DNA from: an uncultured Micrococcaceae bacterium
GTDB lineage: Bacteria; Actinomycetota; Actinomycetes; Actinomycetales; Micrococcaceae
Assembly (NCBI GenBank): GCA_947502645.1
Contig: CANNAD010000001.1
Span: 1,240,001-1,304,000, forward strand
Length of the DNA: 64,000 nucleotides
Direction of reading: 5' to 3'
Below are positions 42,879 to 51,513 of the stretch, piece by piece. The notes beneath the pieces are model-generated. The model made no database searches, was not told where the DNA came from, and saw only the letters and a program-made list of their open reading frames with translations. The stretch's first letter is position 1, and each line of letters begins with the position of its first letter. A program made the translations under genes and the position numbers.

Positions 42879-43942
42879 CCGACGTAGCTACGGCCCCGGA
42901 GAACACCATGATCCCGGCACGCGTTTCCACAGCCAGCGCCAATATGACGGGGACCCAGAAGGTCGCCATGGTGCTCATGCAGATGAACCGTGAGCAGGCA
43001 GCGACGGTCATGAAGCAGTTCACGGAGGCGGAGACCCAGGATATTGTCGCGGAGATTGTCCGTCTGCGCAGTGTCGACGCGGAGGTCGCCGAGAGCGCAC
43101 TGACCGAGTTCTACGAACTGACCATGAGCGGTCATCGTGGCGCCCGTGGCGGCAGGGATTTTGCCCGCGGGCTCCTCGAGGAGTCCCTTGGCGTGGAGGC
43201 TGCGGCTGGCATGATGGAGCGCCTGGCTTCGTCCATGGCTGGCAAGGCGTTCGAGTTTCTTGACGACGTCGACGCCGGTCAGATCCAGACACTGCTCGAC
43301 GGTGAGATGCCGCAGACCATTGCATTGATCCTCGCCCATCTGAAGCCTGAGCAGGCCTCGCCCGTGATGGCGGGCCTGGAGCAGCGGCTCCGGACCGACG
43401 TCGCCCAGTGCATTGCGACGATGGGTTCGGCAACACCTGAGGCTGTGGGGATTGTCGCAGCGACCTTGCGCACCCGTGCAGGCGCCGTCGTCGACCCTCA
43501 GCATGCGGCTGCCGCCCTGGGTGGTATCCAGCCCCTGGTGGACATCATCAACCGTGCGGATATCGCCATGGAGCGGGCCGTCCTGGATGGTCTGGAACAG
43601 CGCGATCCCGAGCTGGCCGAAGAGGTCAAGGCACGCATGCTCACGTTCGGCGACATCGTGAAGTTCGAGCGCAAGGACGTGCAGCTGGTTCTGCGCGGTA
43701 TCGATCCAGGCGTGCTCGCACTGGCCATGAAGGGCGCTTCGGAGACCGTTGTGGAACTCATCCGCAGCAACGTATCCGAACGTAACCGCGAAATGCTCGA
43801 CGACGAGATCAAGAACTTTGGACGCGTCCGGATGTCGCAGGTTGAAGAGGCACGCGCCTCGGTTGTCCGGGCCATCCGCGATCTCGAAGCGGAAGGCGTT
43901 ATCAGCCTGCAGCGTGGGGAGGAGGACGAATATGTCAGCTGA
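42875..43942 (+). CDS. fliG: Flagellar motor switch protein FliG
   Basis: This 355-residue rotor protein couples ion flow through MotA to rotation. It has N-terminal GTQKVAMVLMQMNREQAATV, middle EFLDDVDAGQIQTLL, the EHPQ-like stretch GEMPQTIALILAHL, and the C-terminal torque helix FGDIVKFERKDVQLVLRGID. The charged residues that contact MotA lie in this last region. The first 20 or so residues are an unusual Ser/Ala-rich extension. It is coupled at both ends by overlapping codons. Confidence 0.96.
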   Translation: MTDVATAPENTMIPARVSTASANMTGTQKVAMVLMQMNREQAATVMKQFTEAETQDIVAEIVRLRSVDAEVAESALTEFYELTMSGHRGARGGRDFARGLLEESLGVEAAAGMMERLASSMAGKAFEFLDDVDAGQIQTLLDGEMPQTIALILAHLKPEQASPVMAGLEQRLRTDVAQCIATMGSATPEAVGIVAATLRTRAGAVVDPQHAAAALGGIQPLVDIINRADIAMERAVLDGLEQRDPELAEEVKARMLTFGDIVKFERKDVQLVLRGIDPGVLALAMKGASETVVELIRSNVSERNREMLDDEIKNFGRVRMSQVEEARASVVRAIRDLEAEGVISLQRGEEDEYVS

Positions 43943-44537
43943 CGTAGAGTTCGCCCGGGCTGCATTCCCGGAACTGCGCGACGGCGGTCGCCGCGAGCGC
44001 GAATCACGTGACCGGGTGCTGGGGCACTCGGCCGGTTACGCCGCGGGTTTCCGTGAAGCCTCCCGCGCTGCAGAAGAGCAGCGGGAGAGCCAGGACATCG
44101 AGTTCCGTGCGATGCTGGCGGACGCCGAGCGGCGTGCACGGCAGAGCCTTGACGCTCTCAATGCCGCTGTGGCGGCATTGAACCGTCGGGTTGCTCCTGT
44201 CCTTGATGATGTGCAGGACGCGTTCGTGGAGTCGGCTTTTGAGCTGGCCGAGGCGATCGTCGGTTACGAGCTGCAGGAACCGCGTTCAGCGGCCCGGGCT
44301 GCTGTTGACCGTGTGCTGGCCGTCGTGGACCCGGAGGAAGTGCACCGTGTCCGGATGCACCCGGCGTCGCTGGCTGCAGTGAACGAGCAGACGCGGGAGG
44401 AATGCGGCGTCGTGTTTGCCGCTGACCCTGCGCTCAAGCCCGGTGACGCGGTCGCGGATCTGGCCGATGGTTATGTGGACGCCAGAATCAGTACGGCACT
44501 GGCACGTGCGCGGACTGCCCTGTTGGGGGAGAGATGA
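43932..44537 (+). CDS. fliH: Flagellar export ATPase regulator FliH
   Basis: This 201-residue protein has a Glu/Arg/Ala-rich helical N-terminal half (GYAAGFREASRAAEEQRESQD) and a C-terminal domain (AFVESAFELAEAIVGYEL, AVDRVLAVVDPEEVHRVRMHP) similar to FliH and V-ATPase subunit E. It tethers and restrains FliI at the export gate. The ATG giving MSADVEF overlaps fliG by 11 bases; longer in-frame starts lie inside fliG. Confidence 0.92.
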   Translation: MSADVEFARAAFPELRDGGRRERESRDRVLGHSAGYAAGFREASRAAEEQRESQDIEFRAMLADAERRARQSLDALNAAVAALNRRVAPVLDDVQDAFVESAFELAEAIVGYELQEPRSAARAAVDRVLAVVDPEEVHRVRMHPASLAAVNEQTREECGVVFAADPALKPGDAVADLADGYVDARISTALARARTALLGER

Positions 44538-45868
44538 CGATCACAACGGCACGGAGTATTCACCGCCGTGGATTCACCTCAGCTGTCACCGCTGCCCGCC
44601 CGGAGAAACTGGGTCAGGTTTCTGCCATTGTTGGTCTGGGCCTGGAGGTCACGGGCCTGGACTGCGCGGTAGGGGACATTATCCGTGTGGGCGATGCACC
44701 GGGGGTGGAGGCCGAGGTAGTGGCTACTTCCCTTACGGGCGCGCGCTGCATGCCGCTGGGGCGGCTCTCCGGGATCAACGCCGGAACGCCGGTACGCGCA
44801 ACGGGTTCGCCGATGCTCGTTCCCACGGGCCCAGGGCTGTTCGGACGGGTTCTGGACGGGATGGGCAGGCCCATCGACGGCAAGGGCCCGCTGGTCAGCG
44901 GTCCGCTGGTGGAGCTGGACAATGACAGCCCCTCTGCCATGCACCGCACCCGGATAGACACTCCTCTACAACTGGGCGTCCGCGTGATGGATACTCTCAC
45001 CACGGTGGGCCGCGGTCAGCGCATGGGGTTGTTCGCCGGGTCCGGCGTCGGTAAATCGTCATTGTTGTCCATGATCGCCCGGGGAACGGATGCCGCTGTG
45101 TCCGTTATTGCACTGGTGGGTGAGCGTGGACGTGAAGTCCGCGAGTTCCTTGAAGACGATCTTGGTCCCGAGGGTCTGGCACGGTCCATTGTGGTGGTCT
45201 CCACCTCTGATGAGCCGGCACTCATGCGGCTGCGCGCTGCATTTGTTGCCACCCGGATCGCCGAATCATTCCGGGATGCTGGCACCGATGTCATGTTGAT
45301 GATGGATTCCCTGACACGCGTTGCGATGGCGCAACGTGAAATCGGTTTGTCCGTTGGTGAACCTCCGGCAACCCGCGGCTACCCGCCGTCGACCTTTTCC
45401 GTCCTGGCACGGCTCCTGGAGCGTGCAGGCACGGGCGAGCGTGGTTCCGTCACCGGCGTATACACGGTGCTGGTGGATGGTGATGACCACAACGAGCCCA
45501 TCGCTGACTCGGCGCGTTCGATCCTGGACGGGCACGTGGTCCTGGACCGGAAGCTCGCCGTCGCAGGGCACTTCCCGTCAGTGGACGCATTGGGCTCCAT
45601 CTCCCGGGTGGCGTCACGGGTCAACCCTTCCGAGTACACGCATGCTGCGAGCACTCTCCGGCAGACCATGGCAGCCCGCCGGGCCGCCCAGGACCTGCTT
45701 GATGTGGGCGCGTACCAGCGCGGCAGCAACCCGCTGGTTGATGCGGCCGTTGATCACGAAGCCGCGATCAACGCGTTCCTCCAGCAGTCCATGGACCACC
45801 AGGTTCCGGCAGCCCAATCATGGCAGCAGCTCAAGCAGCTGACAGCCCTGTTGAAAGGATCAGCATGA
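44534..45868 (+). CDS. fliI: Flagellum-specific export ATPase FliI
   Basis: This 444-residue ATPase of the F1-beta/T3SS family helps unfold and load export substrates. Walker A is AGSGVGKSS with the lysine at 174. Walker B is VMLMMDSLTRVA, and the conserved ALVGERGREVREFLEDDLG and EPPATRGYPPSTFSVL are present. It overlaps fliH (ATGA) and fliJ (ATGA). Confidence 0.96.
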   Translation: MTITTARSIHRRGFTSAVTAARPEKLGQVSAIVGLGLEVTGLDCAVGDIIRVGDAPGVEAEVVATSLTGARCMPLGRLSGINAGTPVRATGSPMLVPTGPGLFGRVLDGMGRPIDGKGPLVSGPLVELDNDSPSAMHRTRIDTPLQLGVRVMDTLTTVGRGQRMGLFAGSGVGKSSLLSMIARGTDAAVSVIALVGERGREVREFLEDDLGPEGLARSIVVVSTSDEPALMRLRAAFVATRIAESFRDAGTDVMLMMDSLTRVAMAQREIGLSVGEPPATRGYPPSTFSVLARLLERAGTGERGSVTGVYTVLVDGDDHNEPIADSARSILDGHVVLDRKLAVAGHFPSVDALGSISRVASRVNPSEYTHAASTLRQTMAARRAAQDLLDVGAYQRGSNPLVDAAVDHEAAINAFLQQSMDHQVPAAQSWQQLKQLTALLKGSA

Positions 45869-46299
45869 GCACCGCCTTTCCCCTGGCAGGACTGCTGCGT
45901 TACCGCCGTCTTCGTGAAGAGCAGGCTGCAGGCAGCCTCGCTGGTGCCCGGCAGAAGGTCGAGGAGGTCGTGGCCCGGCAGGTGCGCGAACGCGCCCGCC
46001 TCAAAGAAACACCCGTGGAGGTTGAATCGCCCGAGGTCCTGCAGGCAGTAGCTGCAGCCCGTGCCGCCACCAGGGCGATGCTCTCGGAACTGAACGCTAC
46101 TGACGCCCGTTGCCGCGAGGATGCACAGCAGGCACAGCTCGATTACAACGCCGCCCGCGCCCAGACTCTCGGTCTGGAAAAGCTGGCAACCCGCCACACG
46201 GATTCGGTAGCTGCCGAGGAACTCCGCGGCGAACAGAACATTCTTGACGAATTGGCTTCCACCTCGTGGAACGGCCGCCACGGAGGAACACAGAGATGA
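45865..46299 (+). CDS. fliJ: Flagellar export protein FliJ
   Basis: This 144-residue, almost entirely coiled-coil protein (LLRYRRLREEQAAGSLAGAR, VVARQVRERARLKE, AQLDYNAARAQTLGLEKLA) fits FliJ, the stalk-like subunit that rotates inside FliI and escorts chaperones. Sequence identity in the family is low, and its position between fliI and the next flagellar gene supports the name. It overlaps neighbours at both ends. Confidence 0.85.
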   Translation: MSTAFPLAGLLRYRRLREEQAAGSLAGARQKVEEVVARQVRERARLKETPVEVESPEVLQAVAAARAATRAMLSELNATDARCREDAQQAQLDYNAARAQTLGLEKLATRHTDSVAAEELRGEQNILDELASTSWNGRHGGTQR

Positions 46300-46994
46300 C
46301 CATCACCGATACGGTTGGGCGGATCACGCAGATCCAGTCCACGTTGACCCAGCTTTCGACGCCGGCCGCTGCGCGTGTGGCCACGTCATCTGGCGCTGGT
46401 GCCCCGCCGGCGTCGTTCGCTGATGCGTTGGCCTCGGCCGCGTCATCGGCACCGGCCGGTGCTGGGGGAGTGGCGTCACTGTTGGAAGGCGCGCTTGGTG
46501 CCAGTGCGGTGTCAGGTCCGGCTCCTGTTGGTCCGGGTGGAGTGGACGGCAACAGTGTGGTTGAAGCTGCCAAGAAGTACATTGGCGTCCCGTACGTGTG
46601 GGGTGGTGAGGACCCCACCGGCATGGATTGTTCCGGCTTTGTGCAGTGGGTCTTCAAGGACCTGGGCGTGGATGTCCCGCGGGTTGTGGGCGACCAGATG
46701 AATGTGGGCACTGAGGTCAACGGACTTGCCAATGCGCGGCCGGGTGATCTGTTGGTGACGCTTGGCGGTAACCATATCTCTTTCTATCTTGGGAACGGCA
46801 AGGCTATTGATGCGCCGCAGCCGGGCAAGAACATTGCGATTCGGAATTTGTGGGAGACGGACGCGAATATTGACACGATCCGCAGGATTGTTCCTGCCGG
46901 TGGGGGAGCGACGACGGGTGCTGGTGCTGCGGCGATGTCGCCTCAGGCATTGGCTGCGGCGCAGGCTGCTTTCCTTTCGGGATGGCGGGGATGA
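46296..46994 (+). CDS. NlpC/P60 (C40) peptidase inside the flagellar operon
   Basis: This 232-residue protein has residues 1-85 Ala/Ser-rich and probably flexible. Residues 88-205 form an NlpC/P60 domain with VEAAKKYIGVPYVWGG, the catalytic cysteine 112 in MDCSGF, the histidine 160 in NHISFYLG and a final polar residue in KAIDAPQ. Such enzymes cut peptidoglycan stem peptides. Its place between fliJ and fliK, with overlapping codons on both sides, suggests it opens the wall for the rod, the job done by FlgJ muramidase in Proteobacteria. No signal peptide is seen, so export through the flagellar apparatus is likely. Confidence 0.9.
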   Translation: MTITDTVGRITQIQSTLTQLSTPAAARVATSSGAGAPPASFADALASAASSAPAGAGGVASLLEGALGASAVSGPAPVGPGGVDGNSVVEAAKKYIGVPYVWGGEDPTGMDCSGFVQWVFKDLGVDVPRVVGDQMNVGTEVNGLANARPGDLLVTLGGNHISFYLGNGKAIDAPQPGKNIAIRNLWETDANIDTIRRIVPAGGGATTGAGAAAMSPQALAAAQAAFLSGWRG

Positions 46995-48523
46995 GCGCCG
47001 TGATGAACACGTCAGTTTCTGGTGGGGCTGCGGCTCTGTTGGTCTCTGCCCAGGCCCCAGCCGGGGGCGGCGCAACCGCTGAGGGCTTTAGCAAGGCGAT
47101 GCGTGCTGCAGAACTTTTGCAGGGTGTGAAGCTGCCAACGGGCGGAATGTCCTCGGCCAAGCCGGGCCCGGATATGCCCACCCCTCTTACGCCGCAAGGG
47201 TCATCACTGTGGAACGCGGCAGTCTTAGGACAGGCTTCCGCGGGTTCGACGACGGCCGCAGGGACGACGGCGGAAATCAGCGCGCAGTCAGCTGGCCAGG
47301 CGGTCCCGGTTACGGACAACCTCCTGTTGATCCAGCAGCTGACCTCAGGTGCCAAGGCCGTTCCGGCAGCTGCAGTGGAGGGCGCAGCCGTTGAAGGCGC
47401 CCCCGTAGCGGCTCCGGCTGCCGCCGACGTTCCTGCCGGGTCCGCGGGTGCAACCGTGATGCAGCCACTTCAGGTTGCCGACAATCTCCTGCTGATCCAG
47501 CAACAGGCCTCGGAAACCCCATCAGGGACGACGACGCCGGCTGCCGCAGTCACCGCTGGCACCGCTGGTGCGGCCACCGGACACGGGGAAGCCGCCGCGG
47601 CTCTTGCGGCTCTGGCGGGCAGCCCTGGCCGGGCCAGCGACGGCAAGGCCATGCACCTGCCCACCCCCGTTACGCCGGCTGGGTCCGGTGCTGGTTCATC
47701 AAGGACGGTGCCTGTCGGATCGTTCGCGACGCCGGCAGCTACCAATCCTGTACTACGCGTCCGGCACGACGCCGGTGCAGCCGCCGTCGTGCCTCCCGCT
47801 GGGACCGCGGCCGCCGCGGCCACAAGCGCCTCCGCAGCGGTACCTGTCCAAACGATGCCGATGCCCGGCGCCCAGGCGGCGACAACTGCAGCCGCAGCCG
47901 CCACGACAACTACAGCAGCTACAGCAGCCACCGCCACGACCGCAGCATCCGCAGCAGCCGCGGCAACTACGGCAGCCGCGAAGACAGCGAATGCCAACAA
48001 CGGCCGGGAGCAGGCAACCGCGCCAGTGGCTGCGCCGGCGCCAACAAGTGCAGCGCCGTCGTCGCCGGTGTCCGCACCAGCTCCGGCAGCGCCAGCTCCG
48101 CCGCCTGCGCCAGCCCCGCTGGCAACCCAGGTGGGCAAGCCGATGCTGCAGCTGGCGGCCATGGGCAACGGGGACCATACGGTGACGCTGAACGTGTCGC
48201 CGGACAACCTCGGACAGGTGACCGTCCGGGCGCAGGTTGGGGCAGACGGTATCCGGGTGGATCTGTTTGCGGCAACCGACAGCGGCCGCGAAGCGCTGAA
48301 GGCCATTCTGGGCGAACTCCGTCGCGATCTTGCGGGGATGGGTGGCAACTCGAGTCTGAACCTGTCAGGCGACGGGCAGCCGGGAGCCTTCGGTGGACGC
48401 GGTTTCGGTGAGAAGCCGCAGCACACGTCACCGGGCCAGTCGCTCGGATCCGGGGTCCCCGAACCTGAGCCTGATGCACCCCGTCCGGGAAACAGCACTT
48501 CAACCCTCGACCTGTTGGCCTGA
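46991..48523 (+). CDS. fliK: Flagellar hook-length control protein FliK
   Basis: This 510-residue exported ruler protein has a C-terminal domain at about 380-455 (MLQLAAMGNGDHTVTLNVSP, DNLGQVTVRAQVGADGIRV, LKAILGELRRDLAGMG), the Flg_hook domain that switches export from hook to filament proteins. The N-terminal two thirds are Ala/Thr/Pro-rich and low in complexity, as expected of a ruler, with an Ala-Thr tract near 290-335. A short motif DNLLLIQQ appears twice (about 110 and 160). It overlaps the C40 peptidase gene by four bases. Confidence 0.88.
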   Translation: MSAVMNTSVSGGAAALLVSAQAPAGGGATAEGFSKAMRAAELLQGVKLPTGGMSSAKPGPDMPTPLTPQGSSLWNAAVLGQASAGSTTAAGTTAEISAQSAGQAVPVTDNLLLIQQLTSGAKAVPAAAVEGAAVEGAPVAAPAAADVPAGSAGATVMQPLQVADNLLLIQQQASETPSGTTTPAAAVTAGTAGAATGHGEAAAALAALAGSPGRASDGKAMHLPTPVTPAGSGAGSSRTVPVGSFATPAATNPVLRVRHDAGAAAVVPPAGTAAAAATSASAAVPVQTMPMPGAQAATTAAAAATTTTAATAATATTAASAAAAATTAAAKTANANNGREQATAPVAAPAPTSAAPSSPVSAPAPAAPAPPPAPAPLATQVGKPMLQLAAMGNGDHTVTLNVSPDNLGQVTVRAQVGADGIRVDLFAATDSGREALKAILGELRRDLAGMGGNSSLNLSGDGQPGAFGGRGFGEKPQHTSPGQSLGSGVPEPEPDAPRPGNSTSTLDLLA

Positions 48524-48556
48524 GCGCCGCGTAACGAAGAGAAAAGAGAACCAGGA

Positions 48557-48994
48557 ATGCCTATCGATGCAGTCTCCGCCGTTACGACGAGCTTTCAGAG
48601 CACGGAAGCGGCACGGAGCCCCAAGCAGGCCATGGACGGCGATATGTTCATGCACCTGTTGGTTACACAGCTCCAGAATCAGGATCCGAGTTCACCCATG
48701 GACACCAACGAGATGATGGCGCAGACCACACAGTTGGCCATGATGGAGAAACTCAATGAGATGTCGTCCCTGACGGAGGAGAATTTCTTCCTTCAGATGC
48801 GCACGTCCGCTGCGGCCCTGATCGGGCGTGAGGTGACGTATACAGGGGCCGACGGCGAACCTGCCACGGGCACAGTTTCTTCCGTTTCATTCGCCCAGCC
48901 TGTTCCACAGGTGACTATTTCCGGGAAGGAAGTGGCCCTGGACCTGATCTCCGGTGTTACCGCCCCGACCGCTCCCGCTCCACAGACCAACTGA
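48557..48994 (+). CDS. flgD: Flagellar hook assembly scaffold FlgD
   Basis: This 145-residue hook cap has N-terminal MDGDMFMHLLVTQLQNQDPS and PMDTNEMMAQTTQLAMME, the classical FlgD signature, followed by a beta domain (LIGREVTYTGADGEPATGTV). The usual C-terminal Ig-like domain is shortened, as in many Gram-positive FlgD proteins. ACCAGGA precedes the ATG. flgE follows after 37 bp. Confidence 0.94.
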   Translation: MPIDAVSAVTTSFQSTEAARSPKQAMDGDMFMHLLVTQLQNQDPSSPMDTNEMMAQTTQLAMMEKLNEMSSLTEENFFLQMRTSAAALIGREVTYTGADGEPATGTVSSVSFAQPVPQVTISGKEVALDLISGVTAPTAPAPQTN

Positions 48995-49031
48995 CCCTCA
49001 TCACTTTCGAACCTTCTGAAAGGCGCACATC

Positions 49032-50204
49032 ATGCTCCGCTCGCTCTACTCCGGAATCTCCGGTCTCCGTTCACACCAGACCATGCTCGATGTCACCGGC
49101 AACAACATTGCCAATGTGAACACCACGGGCTTCAAGTCCTCGTCCACGCAGTTTCAGGACACGCTGTCGCAGCTTACCCAGGGTGCAGGTGCTCCGGGCG
49201 CGGCCAATGGTGGAACGAACCCGGCGCAGATCGGTCTCGGTGTCCAGGTCTCGGGTATTGCCACGAACTTCGCTCAGGGTTCGGCGCAGGCCACGGGCCG
49301 TGCAACGGACATGATGATCTCCGGTGAGGGGTTCTTCGTCACCCGTTCCGGGAACGAGACCCTGTTCACCCGCGCGGGTGCATTTGATCTGGATGCCAGC
49401 GGACGTCTGGTGAGCCCGGACGGTTCCATTGTCCAGGGCTGGTCCGCCGTGAACGGTCAGCTCGCAGGCGGAGCACCGGGAGACATCACCCTCCCCAAGG
49501 GCACTATTGCAGGGGCAGCAGCCACGACGTCGTCGTCGGTTACCGGTAACCTTCCCGCAGACGCCGCCGTCGGTACCACCGTCGTGCAGGACAAGGAAGT
49601 TTTTGACGCCACGGGCGCTGCCAGGACCATGGTCCTGACGTTCACCAAGACTGCCGGTGGCTGGGACGTTGCCGGGAACGACGGCGCCGGCGCTACGGGA
49701 ACGGCTGCCCTCACCTTCGATGCGGTTGGCAATCCGACGGGCGCGGGTACCCTTCCGCTGGGTGGTCTGACCGTGGACCTGTCCACGATCACTGGTTATG
49801 CTGACCTGTCCACGGTGGAAATCAGTGGCCAGAACGGTCGTGCCGCTGGAACTCTGGATTCGTTCACGCTTTCTGAGGACGGGACCCTGATCGGATCCTT
49901 CAGTAACGGTGTCAAGGAGCCTGTGGCACGTATTGCGCTGGCGAACTTTGTAAACCCGGGTGGCCTGGAGAAGGCTGGCTCGAACGGTTACCGTCCGACG
50001 GCGAACTCCGGTGGCGCGCAGATCGGTGCACCCGGTGAGGGTGGGATGGGCAGCCTGATTGGCGGTGCACTGGAAATGTCGAATGTGGACCTGTCGCAGG
50101 AGTTCACGAACCTGATCGTCGCCCAGCGCGGTTTCCAGGCCAACGCCCGCATCATCACTACCTCGGATGAGGTTCTGCAGGAGCTGACGAACCTGAAGCG
50201 GTAA
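49032..50204 (+). CDS. flgE: Flagellar hook protein FlgE
   Basis: This 390-residue hook subunit has N-terminal LRSLYSGISGLRSHQTMLDV, TGNNIANVNTTGFKSS and C-terminal LEMSNVDLSQEFTNLIVAQR, GFQANARIITTSDEVLQEL, both canonical. The middle holds the D1/D2 beta domains. No separate flgF or flgG (distal rod) gene was found in the window, although FlgE belongs to the same family. GAAAGG precedes the ATG. Confidence 0.95.
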   Translation: MLRSLYSGISGLRSHQTMLDVTGNNIANVNTTGFKSSSTQFQDTLSQLTQGAGAPGAANGGTNPAQIGLGVQVSGIATNFAQGSAQATGRATDMMISGEGFFVTRSGNETLFTRAGAFDLDASGRLVSPDGSIVQGWSAVNGQLAGGAPGDITLPKGTIAGAAATTSSSVTGNLPADAAVGTTVVQDKEVFDATGAARTMVLTFTKTAGGWDVAGNDGAGATGTAALTFDAVGNPTGAGTLPLGGLTVDLSTITGYADLSTVEISGQNGRAAGTLDSFTLSEDGTLIGSFSNGVKEPVARIALANFVNPGGLEKAGSNGYRPTANSGGAQIGAPGEGGMGSLIGGALEMSNVDLSQEFTNLIVAQRGFQANARIITTSDEVLQELTNLKR

Positions 50205-50398
50205 CAGGTAGTACCACCAACAGCAGTTTGAGAGCGCAACTGATGCGGCCTTGAGAAGTTCAGGGCCGCATCAGCTGTCTCACGTTCCGAATTGCCATTA
50301 AGGTACCGCTGGAGGGCTAATCGCCTTACAATGTGGCGCTTCGAGCCGACAGTAACGGGTGAGGGACCACCCGGTGCCCAGCTAGCAGGAAGTGTCCC
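50205..50398 (+). promoter_or_regulatory. flgE-flbD intergenic region
   Basis: A perfect 11-bp stem, CTGATGCGGCC/GGCCGCATCAG (50240-50274), follows flgE but has no T-tract, so it is not a normal intrinsic terminator; it may stabilise or attenuate the upstream message. A TACAAT -10-like hexamer at 50327-50332 could start transcription of flbD-motA-motB. No FliA-type site is present here. Confidence 0.5.
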
Positions 50399-50707
50399 AT
50401 GATCGTTCTCACCAGGCTCAACGACAGCCAATTCGCGGTCAATCCAGACCTCATTGAGCGAATTCTCGCGAACCCGGACACAACCCTGGTGATGGTCGAC
50501 GGCGCCAAGTACATCGTGACCGAGAGCATGGGCGAAGTCATTGAACTCATTACCCAATACCGGGCGGAAATCATTCGCGTAGCACGCGGAGTACCGCCAA
50601 CGGAGTCCGTCCGGCTGAATGCCGGAACGTCACCCCTTGGCCTAGTCCCGGCGCTCACCGAGGAAAACCCAGGCAACACCATCCCACTGCGTCCTAGGAA
50701 TGACTAA
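50399..50707 (+). CDS. flbD: FlbD/SwrD-family flagellar protein
   Basis: This 102-residue protein has a conserved 60-residue core (MIVLTRLNDSQFAVNPDLIE, TTLVMVDGAKYIVTESMGEV, ELITQYRAEII) that is the FlbD/SwrD family. In Bacillus, SwrD raises flagellar power, apparently through the stator. The position directly before motA-motB, with a one-base overlap, fits. The last 35 residues are a variable tail. The start ATG follows AGGAAGTG. Confidence 0.92.
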   Translation: MIVLTRLNDSQFAVNPDLIERILANPDTTLVMVDGAKYIVTESMGEVIELITQYRAEIIRVARGVPPTESVRLNAGTSPLGLVPALTEENPGNTIPLRPRND

Positions 50708-51513
50708 TGGATCCGGCAACAATTATTGGCCTCGTCATCGCGTTCGGTTCGCTGTACGCGATGATCACCCTCGAGGGTGCGCACGTTCAGGCTATTCTGC
50801 TGCCTGCGCCCATGGTCCTCGTGTTCGGTGCAACGATCGCCGTCGGCATTGCCGGCGGGACGTTGAAGGACTTCTTCCATGCGGTGAAGGCTCTGCCGCG
50901 TGCATTCGTGGGCAAGACCACACCGCCGCAGCAGATCATTGACCGTGTGGTGGCCCTCGCCGAGAAAGCGCGTAGTGAGGGTTTGCTCTCTCTGGAGCAG
51001 GAAGCGAGCGAGTCAAAGGACCCGTTCACCAAGAAGGCGCTGCAAAATATTGCGGACGGGATCGACGGCGAGGAGCTGCGCGACCTGTTGGAGGACGAAA
51101 TTTCGGCGAGGACAACTTCGGAGCGGAGCGCGGCGAAGTTCTTTACGACGCTGGGTGGGTATGCGCCGACTGTCGGCATCATCGGTACAGTTGTTTCGCT
51201 GACCCACGTGCTGGAGAACCTGTCCAGCCCTGACACTCTTGGCCCCATGATCGCTACTGCATTCGTTGCCACCCTGTGGGGCCTGCTGTCCGCGAACTTC
51301 ATCTGGCTGCCGATCGGTGGGCGGCTCAAACGCCTCTCCGATATTGAACTCTCGCGGATGACCCTCCTGATGGAAGGTCTGCTGGCCGTCCAGGCTGGGA
51401 GCCAGCCCCGTTTGCTCGGCGAGCGGTTGCAGGCCATGATCCCGGATGAGAAGCCCAAGGCGGACAAGGGCCAGAAGCAGTCCAAAGCTGACAAGAAACT
51501 GACCGCGGCATGA
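50707..51513 (+). CDS. motA: Flagellar motor stator protein MotA
   Basis: This 268-residue proton-channel stator subunit has four membrane helices (about 5-25, 30-50, 145-165 and 180-200). The torque loop between helices 2 and 3 contains ALAEKARSEGLLSLEQEASE. The conserved GYAPTVGIIGTVVSLTHVLEN and ATLWGLLSANFIWLPI segments are present. The Lys-rich C-terminus is cytoplasmic. It overlaps motB by four bases. Confidence 0.95.
   Translation: MDPATIIGLVIAFGSLYAMITLEGAHVQAILLPAPMVLVFGATIAVGIAGGTLKDFFHAVKALPRAFVGKTTPPQQIIDRVVALAEKARSEGLLSLEQEASESKDPFTKKALQNIADGIDGEELRDLLEDEISARTTSERSAAKFFTTLGGYAPTVGIIGTVVSLTHVLENLSSPDTLGPMIATAFVATLWGLLSANFIWLPIGGRLKRLSDIELSRMTLLMEGLLAVQAGSQPRLLGERLQAMIPDEKPKADKGQKQSKADKKLTAA

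Noticed and set aside
47880-48000. Repetitive GCA/ACT/ACG tract that resembles a short tandem array
   Set aside because: It encodes an Ala-Thr run in FliK; there are no constant repeats with unique spacers, so it is not a CRISPR array.
47470-48498. 342-codon minus-strand open frame, Ala/Val-rich
   Set aside because: It lies fully antisense to fliK, whose Flg_hook domain and overlaps with neighbouring genes are clear. Long open reverse frames are expected from GC-rich, Ala/Thr-rich codons.
50240-50274. Strong stem-loop after flgE as an intrinsic terminator
   Set aside because: No T-tract follows the stem on either strand; it is kept only as a structural element in the intergenic note.
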